A stretch of DNA of 64,000 nucleotides from Rossellomorea pakistanensis (GCF_016908495.1 NZ_JAFBDZ010000002.1:124001-188000); one strand, 5' to 3'; shown: positions 45,249 through 55,423, counted from the first letter of the stretch. Numbers and translations are program-made. The notes: generated by a model from the letters alone, not told the origin.

Positions 45249-45378
45249 CTCTTTTCGTGAAGATTGTTGTTTTTTATAAGCTTTGAGGTCTGATAAGTAA
45301 ACCAATTGGTTCTTAGTCAGACTCCTCAGGGCTTTACTTTTGTTCTAAAAGGCTGCAAAGTTTACGGTTGATCACTTG
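45249..45378. repeat. TTTTCGTGAA/TTTACGG-ended element, copy F2
   Basis: CTCTTTTCGTGAAGATTGTTGTT followed by TTTTATAAG, and GGCTGCAAAGTTTACGG at the right. Between them a GTCTGATAAG/CTTAGTCAGAC stem. Fills the gap after icmF. Confidence 0.65.
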
Positions 45379-45525
45379 TTTAAAGAGTGGAAGATGTGTT
45401 AAGAATAGAACCGTCTTACCTAAAATTTAACGGAGACTTAATATTAATTTTCGACGGTTTCTATTATAATGGGGATGAAGATAAATAAGGCGATTAACGG
45501 ACTTTTTTATACGGGAAGTGAAAAT

Positions 45526-45717
45526 GTGAAGACTCTCATTAAATATGGACTCCTAATTATAGTATTTGCACTTTCTCTATTCTTATATCACCATCAGCTC
45601 GGTTCCATACCATTCTTAATTCTTTCTATTTATTTCACCTATGAGGCCTACCGTGAATGTACAAAAGGGAATGGTAGAGGGCAAAATCCACAGATGGAGG
45701 AAGGCAAAACGCCCTGA
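45526..45717 (+). CDS. Small two-span membrane protein
   Basis: 63 residues if started at GTG 45526, which has GGGAAG seven bases upstream. The frame opens at ATG 45469, but TATAAT at 45465-45470 looks like the promoter's -10 box, which would put that ATG before the transcript start. Two hydrophobic segments (LLIIVFALSLFLYHH, SIPFLILSIYFTYEAYR), then a Gly/Gln-rich tail. No family recognised. Confidence 0.5.
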   Translation: MKTLIKYGLLIIVFALSLFLYHHQLGSIPFLILSIYFTYEAYRECTKGNGRGQNPQMEEGKTP

Positions 45718-45880
45718 CTCTATGAAAGTAAAAAAAACAAAGAAAAACTAGATAAATATAGCATAAACATACGTCTTTTGTTTATAATGAATAATATGGT
45801 TTTTTGTGCGAAAATCTAAGGTTTTTGCCCTTTTTCACTCTATCTCTTAGGGTGTTAATTAGAGAAAGGAAGTGCGTACT

Positions 45881-46420
45881 GTGAGTCTAAAGAAAATAGC
45901 AAAAGAAGAATTACTTGAGATGTCTTTTATTGAAATTGCTCATGAAATACTAGTTGATAAAAAGCAAGCTTGTTCATTCAATGACCTATTAAAGGAAATT
46001 GGTAATATCCTTGAGTTATCTGAGAGTGAAGTTCGCTCTCGAATGGTTCAATTTTATACAGATTTAAATATCGATGGCCGCTTCATGGCTCTTGGTGAAA
46101 ATCGCTGGGGACTAAGAGCTTGGTATCCTGTTGATCAAATTGAAGAAGAAACAGTACCAACCATCAAAACGAGAAAGAAAAAAGCGAAAAAAGCAGTTGA
46201 TGGAGACGAGGAAGATTTTGAGGATCTGGATGAAGAGGAATTAGACTATGATGAACTTGACGATGTCGATGAAGAGGATCTCTCAGACGATGATGACGAA
46301 GACTTCGACGACGATGACGAAGATCTAGATGATGACCTTGAAATCGAAGATGATGAATACGACTTAGATGACGATGAAGAGGATGAAGACGATGACGAAG
46401 AGGATGAAGAACAGAAATGA
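45881..46420 (+). CDS. rpoE: RNA polymerase delta subunit
   Basis: 179 residues. The folded N-terminal HARE-HTH domain (LLEMSFIEIAHEIL...FYTDLNIDGRFMALGENRWGLRAWYPVDQI) is followed by a Lys-rich patch and a long Asp/Glu tail. Delta speeds recycling of RNA polymerase and sharpens promoter selectivity. GTG 45881 is nine bases after AAAGGAAG; GTG 45872 is too close. Precedes pyrG as in B. subtilis. Confidence 0.95.
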   Translation: MSLKKIAKEELLEMSFIEIAHEILVDKKQACSFNDLLKEIGNILELSESEVRSRMVQFYTDLNIDGRFMALGENRWGLRAWYPVDQIEEETVPTIKTRKKKAKKAVDGDEEDFEDLDEEELDYDELDDVDEEDLSDDDDEDFDDDDEDLDDDLEIEDDEYDLDDDEEDEDDDEEDEEQK

Positions 46421-46429
46421 AATCTGTTC

Positions 46430-46458
46430 TTGACTTCTTACTTTTAGGAAGGTAGTAT
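46430..46458 (+). promoter_or_regulatory. pyrG promoter
   Basis: TTGACT and TAGTAT with a 17-base spacer, leading to the start sequence GGGCTCC at 46466, seven bases after -10. Confidence 0.85.
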
Positions 46459-46465
46459 TTTATTT

Positions 46466-46547
46466 GGGCTCCTTAAAAAAGGACAGAACGAATACATTCA
46501 ACGCTCCCCTTACTTGCAAACAGTAAGTGGGGCGTTTTTTATTTTTT
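46466..46547 (+). promoter_or_regulatory. pyrG leader with CTP-sensitive attenuator
   Basis: The transcript starts GGGCTCC, the sequence needed for reiterative G addition under CTP limitation. Downstream, 46500-46536 forms a hairpin, AACGCTCCCCTTACT with AGTAAGTGGGGCGTT, followed by T runs: the terminator. Its left arm, CTCCCCTT, can pair with a poly-G 5' extension, giving the antiterminator known for B. subtilis pyrG. Confidence 0.85.
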
Positions 46548-46582
46548 CACCCAATCTCAATTAAATCTACTTTTTTAGACTA

Positions 46583-48245
<1,663 letters not shown>

Positions 48246-48253
48246 GCTTAATG

Positions 48254-48290
48254 AACAAAATCCCCTATCCTTTGGATGGGGGATTTTGTT
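48254..48290 (+). terminator. pyrG terminator
   Basis: AACAAAATCCCC with GGGGATTTTGTT, TATCC/GGAT inner pairs. Confidence 0.9.
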
Positions 48291-48344
48291 ATAGTCTATT
48301 TTAATACATCGCCAAGCGTCCAATTTAGCAACAACTTCTAACTA

Positions 48345-48473
48345 CAGGGGGTCCGTCACTCCCAAGAATTCTTTATAAAATTTACATGAACTACAATACC
48401 ATTCAGAATCCACCCATGGATGGGAAGGACTGACACCACACACTTGGAACGAGCACCTGCTCAAAGAAACTAA
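48345..48473. repeat. GTCCGTCACTCCC element, copy D1
   Basis: Starts GGGGGTCCGTCACTCCCAA and ends GGGAAGGACTGACACCACACACTTGGAACGAGCACC in substance; ends are imperfect inverted repeats (GTCCGTCACTCCC against GGGAAGGACTGAC). Copies D2-D4 lie after the ABC importer operon. Confidence 0.8.
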
Positions 48474-48490
48474 TTAAAATAAAAAGAATA

Positions 48491-48519
48491 TTGACAAAAT
48501 TATCGCGAATCGTTATGAT
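48491..48519 (+). promoter_or_regulatory. Promoter of the SAM-riboswitch operon
   Basis: Consensus TTGACA and TATGAT with a 17-base spacer. A Zur-like sequence TCGTTATGATTACCA (48510-48524) overlaps the -10. Confidence 0.85.
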
Positions 48520-48551
48520 TACCATTAAATGAATGCGAAATTTCATATTTT

Positions 48552-48657
48552 CTCTTATAAAGAGTAGGCAGAGGGACTGGCCCGATGATGCCCGGCAACC
48601 TATCGTTTAGACGAAAAGGTGCTAATTCCTGCAGGAAAATTTCCTGAGTGATAAGAG
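48552..48657 (+). ncRNA. SAM-I (S-box) riboswitch
   Basis: Closing stem P1 CTCTTAT with ATAAGAG; the core contains AGAGGGACTGGCCCGATGATG, CCCGGCAACC, AAGGTGCTAATTCC and TGAGTGATAAGAG, the conserved S-box blocks. The 3' P1 strand AAGAG can pair instead with CTCTT of the following terminator, giving an antiterminator. SAM binding would therefore stop transcription. Confidence 0.97.
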
Positions 48658-48671
48658 TTTGGTATATACAT

Positions 48672-48702
48672 AACCTCTTTTCCTTAGGAAAAGAGGTTTT
48701 TT
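48672..48702 (+). terminator. Riboswitch-controlled terminator
   Basis: AACCTCTTTTCCT pairs with AGGAAAAGAGGTT, followed by TTTTT; expression platform of the S-box. Confidence 0.95.
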
Positions 48703-48742
48703 GGTTTTTACATAAATTTTAAAAAGAAAAGGAGATTGTTCA

Positions 48743-49825
48743 ATGAGAAAACGCGTAGGGGTCTTATTAATTGTTTTCGCACAAATAGCAAGTTTACTTG
48801 CGGCATGTCAGCCAAATCTATCACAAGAGGCAAACGCAGATAAAAGTAAGAATAGTGGTGGAAATGAGGAGCATCCACTAGCAAACAAAAAAATTGCTTT
48901 GATTATGCAAATCAACTTAGGAACGTTCTCAGCTCAATATATCGCGGGTGTGAAAGAACAGGTTGAGAAATTTGGCGGGGAGGTCCAAGTTTTTACTTCT
49001 GATGGGGATCTAGCAAAAATGTCGTCAAATCTGGATGCAGCGATTAACCAAAAATTTGATGGGATCTTAATCGATCATGGAACAAAAGAAGCACTTCAAG
49101 CAGGAGTTAAAAAAGCGAAGGAAGCGGGAATCCCTGTAGTCGTATTTGATGCAGATGTTCAAGGGGAAGAGGTTACGGTTTTAGAACAGGGTGACCAAAA
49201 GATGGCTGAACTCAGCTTAAATAAGTTGAAGGAAGATATAGATGGAAAAGGAAAGATAGTAAAAATTTGGGTGGCTGGTTTTGCCCCAATGGAAAGAAGA
49301 CAAGTGGCGTATGAGCAATTTTTAGAAGAGAATCAAGACATCAAGGAAATTGCCGCTTTTGGAGCAGCCACTCAAAATACAGCGCTAGATACCCAAGCGC
49401 AAATGGAGGCCATCCTAAAACAATATCCAAACAAAGGGGATATTGATGCGGTCTGGGCTGCATGGGATGAATTTGCGAAAGGGGCTGTTCGTGCTATTGA
49501 AGCAGCGGGAAGAACGGAAATTAAAGTATACGGGATAGATATGAGTGACGAAGACCTGCAAATCATTCAGAAGCCTAATAGCCCATGGGTGGCATCAGCG
49601 GCTGTTGACCCTAAAGATATCGGTCGTATCCAAGTGAGATTTTTATACCAGAAACTAAATGGTGATAACACACCAAAAAAGGTTGTATTGGATCCTGTTT
49701 TTATTGAAAAAGAACAATTACCCGAAGAAAAAATCACAACAGATGACCTGCACAAACATGTAGAAGGCTGGGGGGCAAGTGAGCAAGGGTATACAGAAGA
49801 ACTAAAAAAGCTTGAATCAAAATAG
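48743..49825 (+). CDS. Ribose-type substrate-binding lipoprotein
   Basis: 360 residues. Signal peptide and lipobox LLAAC with C21, a Ser/Asn linker, then a periplasmic-binding-protein type 1 fold (IALIMQINLGTFSAQYIAGVKEQ, GILIDHGT, IPVVVFDAD, DAVWAAWDEFAKGAVRAIEAAG, WVASAAVDPKDIG). Of the RbsB/LsrB class that binds sugars or sugar-like ligands. Under a SAM riboswitch, the ligand is likely a sulfur or methionine-salvage compound such as 5-methylthioribose; this is inference. Confidence 0.92.
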   Translation: MRKRVGVLLIVFAQIASLLAACQPNLSQEANADKSKNSGGNEEHPLANKKIALIMQINLGTFSAQYIAGVKEQVEKFGGEVQVFTSDGDLAKMSSNLDAAINQKFDGILIDHGTKEALQAGVKKAKEAGIPVVVFDADVQGEEVTVLEQGDQKMAELSLNKLKEDIDGKGKIVKIWVAGFAPMERRQVAYEQFLEENQDIKEIAAFGAATQNTALDTQAQMEAILKQYPNKGDIDAVWAAWDEFAKGAVRAIEAAGRTEIKVYGIDMSDEDLQIIQKPNSPWVASAAVDPKDIGRIQVRFLYQKLNGDNTPKKVVLDPVFIEKEQLPEEKITTDDLHKHVEGWGASEQGYTEELKKLESK

Positions 49826-49897
49826 GCGATTGGGATGAGGTGCTGGAGAACCCAGCGCTCATGATCCCTATGATTTTTTCTGATAGGGGGGATTGAA

Positions 49898-51436
49898 GTG
49901 ACAGAAAAGCTATTAAAAATGAACGATATATATAAAACGTTTGGGGCAAACCGAGCATTACAGGGAGCACGTTTTCAATTATCTAAAGGAGAGGTCCATG
50001 CTTTGTTAGGTGCTAATGGAGCAGGAAAGAGCACATTAATGAAAATTCTTTCCGGAGCCTACACACCGGATAAGGGGACTTTATTACTAGAAGGAGGCCC
50101 TCAACAATTTAAAACTCCACGAGAAGCAAAATTATTAGGCATTCATTGTGTTTATCAGGAAGTAGATACAGCGATAGTTCCTGAATTATCGGTAGCAGAA
50201 AATATATTGCTGGATGAATTAGCAACCGACAGAAAGGTGTTTATTTCTTTCTCGAAAATAAAGATGAAAGCGGAAAACGCGTTAAAAAGAATCCTAGCTC
50301 ATCATATTCAAGTTCATAAGCAGGCTTCAGAGCTTAGCCTAGCTGAAAAACAAATGGTCCTTATTGCAAGAGCCCTTAGTCAGAAAGCCAAGCTCATTAT
50401 ACTAGATGAACCGACGGCACCTTTAAGTTCGGAGGAAGCGAATAATTTGTTTGAAATGGTAGATCAATTAAAAGCTGAGGGTGTAGGGGTTATTTTCATC
50501 TCTCACCGTCTTCCAGAAGTGTTCCGAATTTCAGATCGTATTACGGTAATGAGAGACGGCAAGACGATTAATACCTTTGATACGAATAAAACATCCCCTC
50601 AAGAAGTAGTGGAGGAAATGTTAGGTGGGAGTTTTCAAGAAGAGTTTCCGGTAAGGGAGCATTCGCTAGGAGAGCCCTTTTTTACCGTTGAAAATCTTTC
50701 AGATAGAGATAAGATTAACAACCTTTCTTTACATGTTTCTGAGGGTGAAATTGTGGGAGTAGTGGGATTAGTAGGGGCAGGCAAAACTGAATTGGCTAAA
50801 GCGATCTTTGGTGCAACTCCAAATCTAATAGGGAAATGGAAGCTTAGAGGGAAAAGCTTTAAGTGTAAAGTTCCTAGAGATGCTGTTAAAAACGGAATTG
50901 TTCTCGTTCCAGAAGAAAGAAGGAAAGAAGGTCTTTTTATCGAAGAATCCGTTAAACTAAACCTCTCTTTTCCATTTCTAAAGTCATTTTCAAATCGCTT
51001 GTTCATCCATAAGGGAAAAGAAAAGGTCTTCGCAAAAGAAATGATAGAAAAATTAGGTATAAAGACTGATAACGAAAACACTCCTTTAGAGTTTTTAAGC
51101 GGAGGGAATCAACAAAAGGTTGCCATTGGCAAATGGCTATCAAACGAGGCGGAGCTCTTTTTATTTGATGAACCGACAAAAGGGGTCGATATCGGGGCAA
51201 AAAAGGAAATATACCAACTCATTCAAACACTGGCCCAAAATGGCAAGGGCGTTCTTTATTTTTCATGTGAATTTAATGAAATTGTTGGGATATCGGACCG
51301 CATTCTTGTTTTATACGATGGAAAGCTAGTGAAGGAATTATCTAAAGAAGAAGCCACCCAAGAAAAATTATTGCTGTACGCCAGTGGAGGAAAGGAAGAA
51401 CGTGATGAAGAACAAAAGCATCGAGTTTCTGTTTAA
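49898..51436 (+). CDS. Ribose-type ABC importer ATPase (two domains)
   Basis: A 512-residue RbsA-like ATPase. First domain: Walker A GANGAGKST (about 38-46), signature LSLAEKQMVLIARALS, Walker B LIILDEPTAPLSSEE. Second domain: degenerate-type VGLVGAGKTELAKAIFG, LSGGNQQKVAIGKWL, LFLFDEPTKGVDIGAKKEIY. Energises uptake through the following permease. AGGGGGG precedes GTG 49898. Its 3' end overlaps the permease by 32 bases. Confidence 0.93.
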   Translation: MTEKLLKMNDIYKTFGANRALQGARFQLSKGEVHALLGANGAGKSTLMKILSGAYTPDKGTLLLEGGPQQFKTPREAKLLGIHCVYQEVDTAIVPELSVAENILLDELATDRKVFISFSKIKMKAENALKRILAHHIQVHKQASELSLAEKQMVLIARALSQKAKLIILDEPTAPLSSEEANNLFEMVDQLKAEGVGVIFISHRLPEVFRISDRITVMRDGKTINTFDTNKTSPQEVVEEMLGGSFQEEFPVREHSLGEPFFTVENLSDRDKINNLSLHVSEGEIVGVVGLVGAGKTELAKAIFGATPNLIGKWKLRGKSFKCKVPRDAVKNGIVLVPEERRKEGLFIEESVKLNLSFPFLKSFSNRLFIHKGKEKVFAKEMIEKLGIKTDNENTPLEFLSGGNQQKVAIGKWLSNEAELFLFDEPTKGVDIGAKKEIYQLIQTLAQNGKGVLYFSCEFNEIVGISDRILVLYDGKLVKELSKEEATQEKLLLYASGGKEERDEEQKHRVSV

Positions 51437-52391
51437 ATACGGAGCCATTCTTTTATTAGGGGTGGTGCTCTTATTTTTCAGCTTTTATAATCCATACTTT
51501 TTTACCTATGACAATATATCAGATATTCTACGATCGATTTCAATCGTTACAATTCTAGCCATCGGGGTCACGTTTACACTTATTGTCGATGGATTTGACT
51601 TGTCTGTTGGGTCGACAATGTCGCTTTCAACCGTAGTAACTGCTTCACTTATGGTTTGGTACGAAGCTCCATTGTTATTTGTGATCATCATTCCCATTCT
51701 TGTTGGTGCTCTTGTTGGATTATTTAATTCGTTACTTATCGTGAAAATTGGAATCCCTGATTTATTAGCAACTTTAGGGGCGATGTATATTATCGCAGGA
51801 GTTCATCGGACATACACAGAAGGGTACTCCATTTATAATCAAATGCCCTTAACATCTGGAGGCACAGCACCTGGAGAGTTTACCTCTTCTTTTCTATGGA
51901 TTGGACAAGGACAGTTAGCAGGAATTCCTGTACCCGTAATCATAATGCTAATACTAGTGGCAGCCGTTTATATTATTTTGCATCATACCCGCTGGGGAAG
52001 GCTTCTCTATATGACGGGAGGAAACGTAGAGGCAGCAAGACTTTCGGGAGTAAGAGTAAATAGGATAAAGCTTATGGCGTATGTCCTATCTGGAATTTTT
52101 GCAGGATTAGCAGGAATCTTATTTGCAGCCCGAGTAGGGTCAGGACAAATGGACGCTGGTTCCCCTTTACTAATGGAAGCTGTCGCCGCAGTATTCGTAG
52201 GCTACTCAGTATTTGGAGCAGGAAAGCCCAATGTAATCGGAACATTCTTTGGCGCAGCCTTAATCGGAATCCTTCTCAACGGATTAACAATGATGAACCT
52301 CCCATACTACGCATTTGAAATCATCAAAGGCGCCGTACTAGTCCTAGCATTAGCCGTAACCTACATACACTCTAAAAAGAAACATGCCTAA
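51405..52391 (+). CDS. Ribose-type ABC importer permease
   Basis: 328 residues, about eight to ten membrane spans, with the RbsC/LsrC-family DGFDLSVGSTMSLSTVV and GGNVEAARLSGVRVNRIK (EAA-like) and GMVLNGL-type ILLNGLTMMNLPYYAFEIIKG motifs. ATG 51405 is preferred: GGAGGAAAGGAAG lies nearby. Only one permease gene is present, so it should form a homodimer. Confidence 0.92.
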   Translation: MKNKSIEFLFKYGAILLLGVVLLFFSFYNPYFFTYDNISDILRSISIVTILAIGVTFTLIVDGFDLSVGSTMSLSTVVTASLMVWYEAPLLFVIIIPILVGALVGLFNSLLIVKIGIPDLLATLGAMYIIAGVHRTYTEGYSIYNQMPLTSGGTAPGEFTSSFLWIGQGQLAGIPVPVIIMLILVAAVYIILHHTRWGRLLYMTGGNVEAARLSGVRVNRIKLMAYVLSGIFAGLAGILFAARVGSGQMDAGSPLLMEAVAAVFVGYSVFGAGKPNVIGTFFGAALIGILLNGLTMMNLPYYAFEIIKGAVLVLALAVTYIHSKKKHA

Positions 52392-52402
52392 AGCCCCTTC
52401 AT

Positions 52403-52499
52403 GTCAGGAGCCGGGGGCAGTCCCTCCCATTTCGACTTCATAAAGAATTCAAAATGGGAGGGACGGACACACGCCCCTGGAACAATCAGCTGCTCAGAC
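52403..52499. repeat. GTCCGTCACTCCC-type element, copy D2 and likely operon terminator
   Basis: GTCCCTCCCATTT at 52421 pairs with AAATGGGAGGGAC ending 52465, a 13-bp stem with an 18-base loop. Ends ACACGCCCCTGGAACAATCAGC as in other D copies. Confidence 0.75.
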
Positions 52500-52611
52500 C
52501 TAAGCAGAAGAGTTCAAAACGCAAAAAGAGCCTTATATGTAAAAGCCATGAAATACACAACACATTAAAACCCCTCAACACAATAACGAACTTTAGCATC
52601 TTCACATCAGA

Positions 52612-52731
52612 GCATAGGAGTTCGTATCACTCCAAAAACTCTCTAACAAATTTATATAAAATCCAAGCCTCGTCAAAGAATCGCTCATGACGGGGAGGGA
52701 CGGACATCACGTACTTGATTCGAGCACCTCA
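52612..52731. repeat. GTCCGTCACTCCC element, copy D3
   Basis: CATAGGAGTTCGTATCACTCC at the left, GACGGGGAGGGACGGACATC and CACGTACTTGATTCGAGCACC at the right. Aligns over its length with D4. Confidence 0.8.
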
Positions 52732-52797
52732 TTTGTCTCTGGCAGAAAGAATTATTCTTTTATCGAATATTGTCGAATAATCGATAAACACCTTAAA

Positions 52798-52873
52798 GTT
52801 AAGAATAAAACCAGAAAAGTCGAGAATAAATCATATAAAATTGAGAATAAAAGAGCAAAAGTCGAGAATAAAT
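52798..52873. repeat. 21-bp-phased GTYGAGAATAAA direct repeat array (E2)
   Basis: Four units start at 52798, 52819, 52840 and 52861, exactly 21 bases apart. Preceded by TTGTCGAATAATCGATAAAC, nearly the leader of E1. Confidence 0.9.
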
Positions 52874-52993
52874 TCCATTCAAGGAATTAAATCCATTGAT
52901 AATAATCCACTTCTTAGCATTTGCCATGTATACTTTGATAGGCTTTTCTTAAAAAGGGGATTTATCAGTGAAAAATAAACTCCAGCACCCTTA

Positions 52994-53126
52994 TGTCATG
53001 AACATAGGGGTCCGTCACTCCCAAAAACTCTCAAATAAATTTATATGAAATACAACCCACAACAAAAAATCACTCATGACGGGGAGGGACTGACAACACG
53101 CACTTGAGACGAGCATCCGATCAACC
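52994..53126. repeat. GTCCGTCACTCCC element, copy D4
   Basis: AGGGGTCCGTCACTCCCAA at the left and GACGGGGAGGGACTGACAAC then GCACTTGAGACGAGCATCCG at the right. Confidence 0.85.
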
Positions 53127-53179
53127 GAAGCAGAAATTCATATCGCCAAAAATCCATCATTTTTGTATTTTAGAGAACC

Positions 53180-53701
53180 CTACTCAACCTCCTCCACAAT
53201 CTCCTCCAATGTAAATTTTATAGCAAAATATATATATAGGGCTGCCATACTAGAAGGAAATCCAACTCTTTCTCCTATCTCATTTGGAAGTAACCCTTTG
53301 ATCACTTTAGTATCAATATGAAAATCAGCGAAATCTACTAAATTTTCACCATCTTCTTTTGTTACCCCAGAGACTGCCACGAATGGAATTCCTCGTTGAT
53401 TCAATTCCGTTGCTAGTTCTAAAGCTTCAGAATCTGTAGCGTACCGTGACACTATTAGTACTCGATCGGCTTCAGTAAGAATGGTGAAGTCGTCAAGTTT
53501 ACGAGCATTAGATAATGGTTCTTTTCCCTCAAGAGCTTCTAACATAATGGCTTCCATCTCATTATATCCTTTTATATAAATATGACCTTCACCTATAGCT
53601 GCTTGTGCTAATAGACGAGCACTATCTTCTATTGTATATTCTTCATTAGCTTGTATGCGATTAAACAATCCCGTTAACTGGGTTGTAAACATTTTTATCA
53701 A
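53180..53701 (-). CDS. ywjG: YwjG family protein (DUF2529)
   Basis: 173 residues from TTG 53701, which has GGGGAGA six bases upstream; ATG 53692 is the alternative. A SIS-like alpha/beta fold is suggested by GHIYIKGYNEMEAIMLEALEG and LTEADRVLIVSRYATDSEALELA. Position between pyrG and spo0F on the opposite strand matches B. subtilis YwjG. Function unknown. Confidence 0.85.
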   Translation of the reverse strand: MIKMFTTQLTGLFNRIQANEEYTIEDSARLLAQAAIGEGHIYIKGYNEMEAIMLEALEGKEPLSNARKLDDFTILTEADRVLIVSRYATDSEALELATELNQRGIPFVAVSGVTKEDGENLVDFADFHIDTKVIKGLLPNEIGERVGFPSSMAALYIYFAIKFTLEEIVEEVE

Positions 53702-53901
53702 AAAAATCTCCCCTTCACATCTTTCATTATCGCTTTTATTATAAAAGAGGTGAGATCGGGAAGTAAAATCAAAGGAAAAGCAGGAATTACCCATAGAAAG
53801 GTAGAAGTATACTTCTGAATAGAGATATACATAACTAAAAACATGGAAATGGTCGGATTTACCAGGATGGAAAGTAAAAATAAGGGGAAGAGGTAGATTA
53901 G

Positions 53902-54264
53902 ATGAAGGAGAAAATTTTAATCGTCGATGACCAGTTTGGGATTCGCATTCTACTTAATGAGGTTCTTCAGAAGGAAGGCTATGAAACGTTTCAAGCAGCA
54001 AATGGAATTCAAGCTCTAGAAATTGTAGACAAGCATTCCCCGGATTTAGTTTTATTAGATATGAAAATTCCGGGAATGGATGGAATTGAAATCTTAAAGA
54101 GAATGAAGGAAAAGGATCAGGATATTCGTGTGATCATTATGACAGCATACGGAGAGTTAGATATGATACAGGAAGCGAAGGATTTGGGAGCACTGACTCA
54201 TTTTGCAAAACCATTCGACATTGACGATATTCGTAAAGCTGTAAGAGAATATATTCCAATGTAA
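53902..54264 (+). CDS. spo0F: Sporulation phosphorelay protein Spo0F
   Basis: A 120-residue single-domain response regulator: acidic D9-D10, phospho-acceptor D53 ([15 protein letters not shown]), T in [11 protein letters not shown] and K in HFAKPFDID. Almost identical to B. subtilis Spo0F in the helix that contacts kinases and Spo0B. It carries phosphate from sporulation kinases to Spo0B. No output domain, as expected. Confidence 0.97.
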   Translation: MKEKILIVDDQFGIRILLNEVLQKEGYETFQAANGIQALEIVDKHSPDLVLLDMKIPGMDGIEILKRMKEKDQDIRVIIMTAYGELDMIQEAKDLGALTHFAKPFDIDDIRKAVREYIPM

Positions 54265-54457
54265 CCCCTTCCAATAATTTGAAAATACTAAATAGTATTT
54301 CTTTTAATGAAAACCTTTTACTCAGTTGGTAAAATGAATGGTGTTTTGGTATGATACAAGTGAAATTATCAAACAATGATTAGGGTAACCATTACATAAA
54401 CCCAGCACTTTCCAAAATGAAAGCACTGACTGGATTTTAAAGGAGGAAATTTTTAAA

Positions 54458-55315
54458 ATGCCATTAGTTTCAATGAAAGACATGCTTATTACAGCTAAAG
54501 AAAACAGCTATGCAGTAGGTCAATTCAACTTGAATAACCTTGAGTTCACTCAAGCGATTCTTCAAGCTGCAGAAGAAGAGAAGTCACCAGTAATCTTAGG
54601 TGTATCTGAAGGTGCTGCTCGTTACATGGGTGGATTTAAAACGACAGTAAAAATGGTTGAAGGGCTTATGGAAGATTACAATATCACAGTTCCTGTTGCT
54701 ATTCATTTAGACCATGGTTCCAGCTATGATAAATGTAAAGAAGCCATTGATGCAGGATTTACTTCTGTGATGATTGATGCTTCCCACGATCCATTTGAAG
54801 AAAACATTGCAACAACTTCAAAGGTTGTAGAATATGCACATTCTAAAAACGTTTCTGTTGAAGCTGAATTAGGTACTGTTGGTGGACAAGAAGATGACGT
54901 TATTGCAGACGGTGTTATTTACGCTGATCCGAAAGAATGTCAAGAGCTTGTAGAGCGTACAGGGATTGATTGCCTAGCTCCTGCATTAGGCTCTGTTCAT
55001 GGTCCATATAAAGGTGAACCAAATCTTGGATTCAAAGAAATGGAAGAAATCGGTGCTGCAACCGGTTTACCACTAGTTCTTCACGGGGGAACGGGTATCC
55101 CGACAAAAGATATTCAAAAAGCAATTTCTTATGGAACAGCTAAAATTAACGTCAACACAGAAAACCAAATCGCTTCAGCGAAAAAGGTTCGTGAAGTACT
55201 AGCGGAAAATACGGAAATGTATGATCCACGTAAATATTTAGGACCTGCTCGTGAAGCAATCAAAGCTACAGTAATTGGCAAAATGCGCGAGTTTGGTTCT
55301 TCAAACAAAGCATAA
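54458..55315 (+). CDS. fba: Fructose-1,6-bisphosphate aldolase, class II
   Basis: A 285-residue zinc-dependent aldolase: [21 protein letters not shown] with zinc ligand His, [24 protein letters not shown] and INVNTENQ. Cleaves FBP in glycolysis. Downstream of spo0F and upstream of tal as in B. subtilis. Strong AAAGGAGG. Confidence 0.97.
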   Translation: MPLVSMKDMLITAKENSYAVGQFNLNNLEFTQAILQAAEEEKSPVILGVSEGAARYMGGFKTTVKMVEGLMEDYNITVPVAIHLDHGSSYDKCKEAIDAGFTSVMIDASHDPFEENIATTSKVVEYAHSKNVSVEAELGTVGGQEDDVIADGVIYADPKECQELVERTGIDCLAPALGSVHGPYKGEPNLGFKEMEEIGAATGLPLVLHGGTGIPTKDIQKAISYGTAKINVNTENQIASAKKVREVLAENTEMYDPRKYLGPAREAIKATVIGKMREFGSSNKA

Positions 55316-55342
55316 GCATAGTGAATTTAACAAGTTTAGGGT

Positions 55343-55372
55343 AGGGACTGGCACAAGCAATGGTCAGTCCCT
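55343..55372. other. Short hairpin between fba and tal
   Basis: AGGGACTG pairs with CAGTCCCT around a 14-base loop; few T follow, so termination is doubtful. The arm shares the GGGACTG core of the A and D repeats. Confidence 0.5.
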
Positions 55373-55423
55373 TCCGTTCATTATAAAAATATTGAAAATT
55401 TCGTCGAAAGGAAGGTAGAAATT

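Larger units (their letters stand above)
52500..53179. other. Repeat-only intergenic region after the importer operon
   Basis: Holds D3, the 21-bp array E2 and D4. Two frames (52454-52690, 52687-52890) read across these repeats and have no ribosome site or family; I do not call them genes. Confidence 0.75.

Noticed and set aside
52454..52890. Two small genes after the importer operon
   Set aside because: They are translations of D and E repeats with no ribosome site.
53771..53825. SigH promoter for spo0F
   Set aside because: AGGAAAA and GAATAG boxes occur, but no pair has the right spacing.
55343..55372. Terminator after fba
   Set aside because: The stem is short, the loop is 14 bases and there is no T run, so kept only as a hairpin.
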